A stretch of 7,403 nucleotides of DNA from Chlorobiota bacterium (lineage in GTDB: Bacteria > Bacteroidota > Bacteroidia > Bacteroidales > JAADJA01). The DNA lies in contig JAUVIX010000185.1 in the NCBI GenBank assembly GCA_030592565.1, forward strand, positions 1-7,403. The letters are read 5' to 3'. Positions 5,987-7,403 of the stretch are shown here, one piece after another. Numbering within the stretch: position 1 is the first letter of the stretch; every line of letters starts with the position of its first letter. The translations under genes were made by a program, and so were the position numbers. Under the pieces are notes generated by a model. That model had not been told where the DNA came from, ran no database searches, and saw nothing but the letters and a program-made list of their open reading frames with translations.

Positions 5987-5994
5987 TATCTTTG
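5987..5994 (+). promoter_or_regulatory. putative -7 box for murB
   Basis: TATCTTTG matches TAnnTTTG exactly, but no TTG is found at the -33 position. Only five bases separate the box from the ATG at 6000, so the transcript would start at or beside that codon. If translation begins instead at the second ATG (6009), the leader would be about nine bases. Confidence 0.55.
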
Positions 5995-5999
5995 CGACT

Positions 6000-7016
6000 A
6001 TGAAAATCATGGAAAACTATTCGCTCAAGTCCTTAAACACATTCGGACTAAAAGTAGATGCAAAATACTTTACTGTGGTTGCTTCTCTGGACGAAATAAA
6101 GCAGGCAGGTAAATTTGCAGATAAAAAAGCTGTTTCTCTTATGGTTTTGGGAGGCGGAAGCAATGTGTTGTTCAGAGACGATTTTCCTGGGTTGATCATT
6201 AGAAATAATCTTAAAGGAATATCTGTGATTGACGAAACTGATGACCTTGTTTATGTGAAGGTTATGGGAGGTGAAGTGTGGGATGACTTTGTAAGTTTTT
6301 GTGTTGGTAATGATTGGGGAGGTGTTGAAAATCTTTCCCTGATTCCTGGTAGTGTTGGGGCAGTACCTATCCAAAATATAGGTGCCTATGGTGTGGAGCT
6401 AAAAGACAGTTTTTTTGAACTTGAAGCCTGGTTCTGGAAATCGGGAGAAGTGAAAGTATTCTCAAAAAATGAATGTGAGTTTGGATACAGAAGCAGTATC
6501 TTTAAAAAGAAGTTGAAAGGAGAGGTAATCATTACATCCGTTACTATAAGGCTGGATAAAAAACCGCTACTTAAAACCGGATATGGAGCAATTGAAAATG
6601 AACTTGCCGGAATTAATGATAGGAAAAGAACTGTTAATGACGTCAGAAATGCTATAATAAACATCAGGAGGTCAAAATTGCCTGATCCTGTGGAACTTGG
6701 TAATGCTGGGAGTTTTTTTAAAAACCCTGTAGTTTCGTCCACTAAACTTTCAAAGCTCAAAGAAGAGTATCCTGAAATCGTTTCATATCAACAGAGAGAT
6801 GGCAATTGTAAACTTGCTGCCGGCTGGCTGATAGACAAGTGTGGCTGGAAAGGTAAAATGGTTGGGGATGCAGGAGTCCATACTGATCAGGCTTTGGTGC
6901 TTGTGAATCATGGAAATGCAACCGGAAATGAGATTTTAATTCTTGCAAAAGAAATTCAGGAATCTGTTTTTGTGAAATTCGGTGTTGAGCTTGAGATGGA
7001 GGTGAATGTGGTTTAA
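6000..7016 (+). CDS. murB: UDP-N-acetylenolpyruvoylglucosamine reductase MurB
   Basis: MurB reduces UDP-GlcNAc-enolpyruvate to UDP-MurNAc with NADPH and bound FAD, the second committed step of cytoplasmic peptidoglycan precursor synthesis. The 338-residue length and motifs fit a full-length enzyme: the opening SLKSLNTFG (8-16), FAD-binding LGGGSNVLFRD (50-60) and IPGSVGAVPIQNIGAYG (115-131), YRSSIFK (163-169) with the substrate-binding Arg164, GNAGSFFKNP (234-243) with Ser238, the proton donor to the flavin intermediate, AAGWLIDKCGWKG (273-285), and the C-terminal LEMEV (331-335), which carries the catalytic Glu. The final part with GYGAIENEL (194-202) suggests the E. coli-like type I form. 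ATG 6000 is the first start after the promoter box; ATG 6009 would shorten the protein by three residues. It is single-gene and divergent from the glycosyltransferases. No defect is visible. Confidence 0.96.
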   Translation: MKIMENYSLKSLNTFGLKVDAKYFTVVASLDEIKQAGKFADKKAVSLMVLGGGSNVLFRDDFPGLIIRNNLKGISVIDETDDLVYVKVMGGEVWDDFVSFCVGNDWGGVENLSLIPGSVGAVPIQNIGAYGVELKDSFFELEAWFWKSGEVKVFSKNECEFGYRSSIFKKKLKGEVIITSVTIRLDKKPLLKTGYGAIENELAGINDRKRTVNDVRNAIINIRRSKLPDPVELGNAGSFFKNPVVSSTKLSKLKEEYPEIVSYQQRDGNCKLAAGWLIDKCGWKGKMVGDAGVHTDQALVLVNHGNATGNEILILAKEIQESVFVKFGVELEMEVNVV

Positions 7017-7032
7017 GAAACTAAAACGCAGT

Positions 7033-7120
7033 TTCAATCCGCAGAGCGGATTGAACGTAAATAGCCCTGTATGGAATGCAGGGATCAAGATGCAAAAAAC
7101 CTGAATCCCAAAAGGATTCA
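7033..7120. repeat. cluster of three hairpins (REP-like intergenic element)
   Basis: Three stem-loops follow the murB stop by 17 bases. The first pairs ttcaatccgc with gcggattgaa around AGA (7033-7055). The second pairs ccctg with caggg plus a wobble and an A-T pair (7065-7083), preceded by aaatag. The third pairs tgaatcc with ggattca around caaaa (7102-7120). The first and third share GGATT-AAC right arms. From general knowledge, Bacteroidetes genomes carry intergenic elements with this hairpin, tagcccNg hairpin, hairpin order; I recall them near REP-associated transposase genes, but none is seen here. It may also act as the shared terminator between murB and the convergent gene. The rest of 7121-7240 shows nothing. 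Confidence 0.6.
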
Positions 7121-7240
7121 ACAAAAAGTAAAATTATGAGTACATATACGCAATTTTTTTATCAGATAGTTTTCTAAATTTCACTGGATGGCAAAATGGA
7201 TATGGTGCTTATATCAGCCTACATCAAGTTATTAGGACTG

Positions 7241-7403
7241 TTACTTCACTCCACCACCGGAGTTGACCTTAACTTTACTGAATGTTCCCTCAGTAACAAT
7301 GATCGAGTCATTGCCCAAAACATTATAAAGACTAAAACTAAAAGTGCCTGAAACTACAGAATCAGAAAGGTTCACCTCCGTTACTTCAACGGTACCTCCG
7401 GCA
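7241..7403 (-). CDS. 3' end of a DUF6252-like protein (partial)
   Basis: The minus strand is open from the window edge to TAA at 7241-7243 and encodes the last 53 residues of a protein whose start lies beyond the window. The sequence GGTVEVTEVNLSDSVVSGTFSF (from residue 2 of the fragment), then IIVTEGTFSKVKV, follows the pattern of the C-terminal end of DUF6252 proteins, small Bacteroidetes lipoproteins of unknown function in which VSGTFxF and a final G-x-F strand recur. That match is from memory of the family pattern. The tail ends SGGGVK. The gene converges on murB with about 225 bases between the stops. Confidence 0.6.
   Translation of the reverse strand, partial: AGGTVEVTEVNLSDSVVSGTFSFSLYNVLGNDSIIVTEGTFSKVKVNSGGGVK

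Noticed and set aside
6017..6948. Minus-strand open frames opposite murB
   Set aside because: They are antisense to a clear full-length murB, and their Ser/Phe/Leu-rich sequences are what an opposite strand typically yields.

Overview
The window reads as chromosomal DNA of an AT-rich Bacteroidota (Bacteroidetes) bacterium, probably an environmental or marine-type member. Three things point there: a secreted protein with a C-terminal type IX secretion (T9SS) sorting domain, promoters of the Bacteroidetes form TAnnTTTG (the one before the T9SS gene also has a TTG exactly 19 bases upstream), and A-rich leaders with no clear Shine-Dalgarno sequence. Species cannot be named from the sequence.

Layout. 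(1) 1-1850 is an accessory segment. Two copies of a ~190-bp structured direct repeat (122-310 and 1661-1850, about 88% identical over the core by hand count) bracket a HigBA-type toxin-antitoxin operon (370-1000) and a small orphan gene (1228-1689) whose last codons lie inside the second repeat copy. (2) 1889-3613 is a two-gene operon: a T9SS-exported protein (1935-3008) coupled by a 4-bp overlap to a small lipoprotein (3005-3613). (3) 3648-5883, on the minus strand, holds two overlapping GT-B fold glycosyltransferase genes that converge on the lipoprotein gene. (4) 6000-7016 is murB, the peptidoglycan precursor reductase, divergent from the glycosyltransferases. (5) 7033-7120 is a cluster of three hairpins resembling Bacteroidetes REP-like intergenic elements. 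(6) 7241-7403 (minus) is the 3' end of a probable DUF6252-like lipoprotein gene that runs off the window.

How it works together. The toxin-antitoxin pair should regulate itself: an imperfect 18-bp palindrome sits immediately against the -10-like box of its promoter. The T9SS protein and lipoprotein are probably co-expressed envelope proteins. The two glycosyltransferases probably act in succession on the same surface polysaccharide or glycan. murB is housekeeping. No phage, CRISPR, rRNA or tRNA genes were seen. The most unusual part is the repeat-bounded toxin-antitoxin segment; I find no evidence for a wholly new multi-gene system here.
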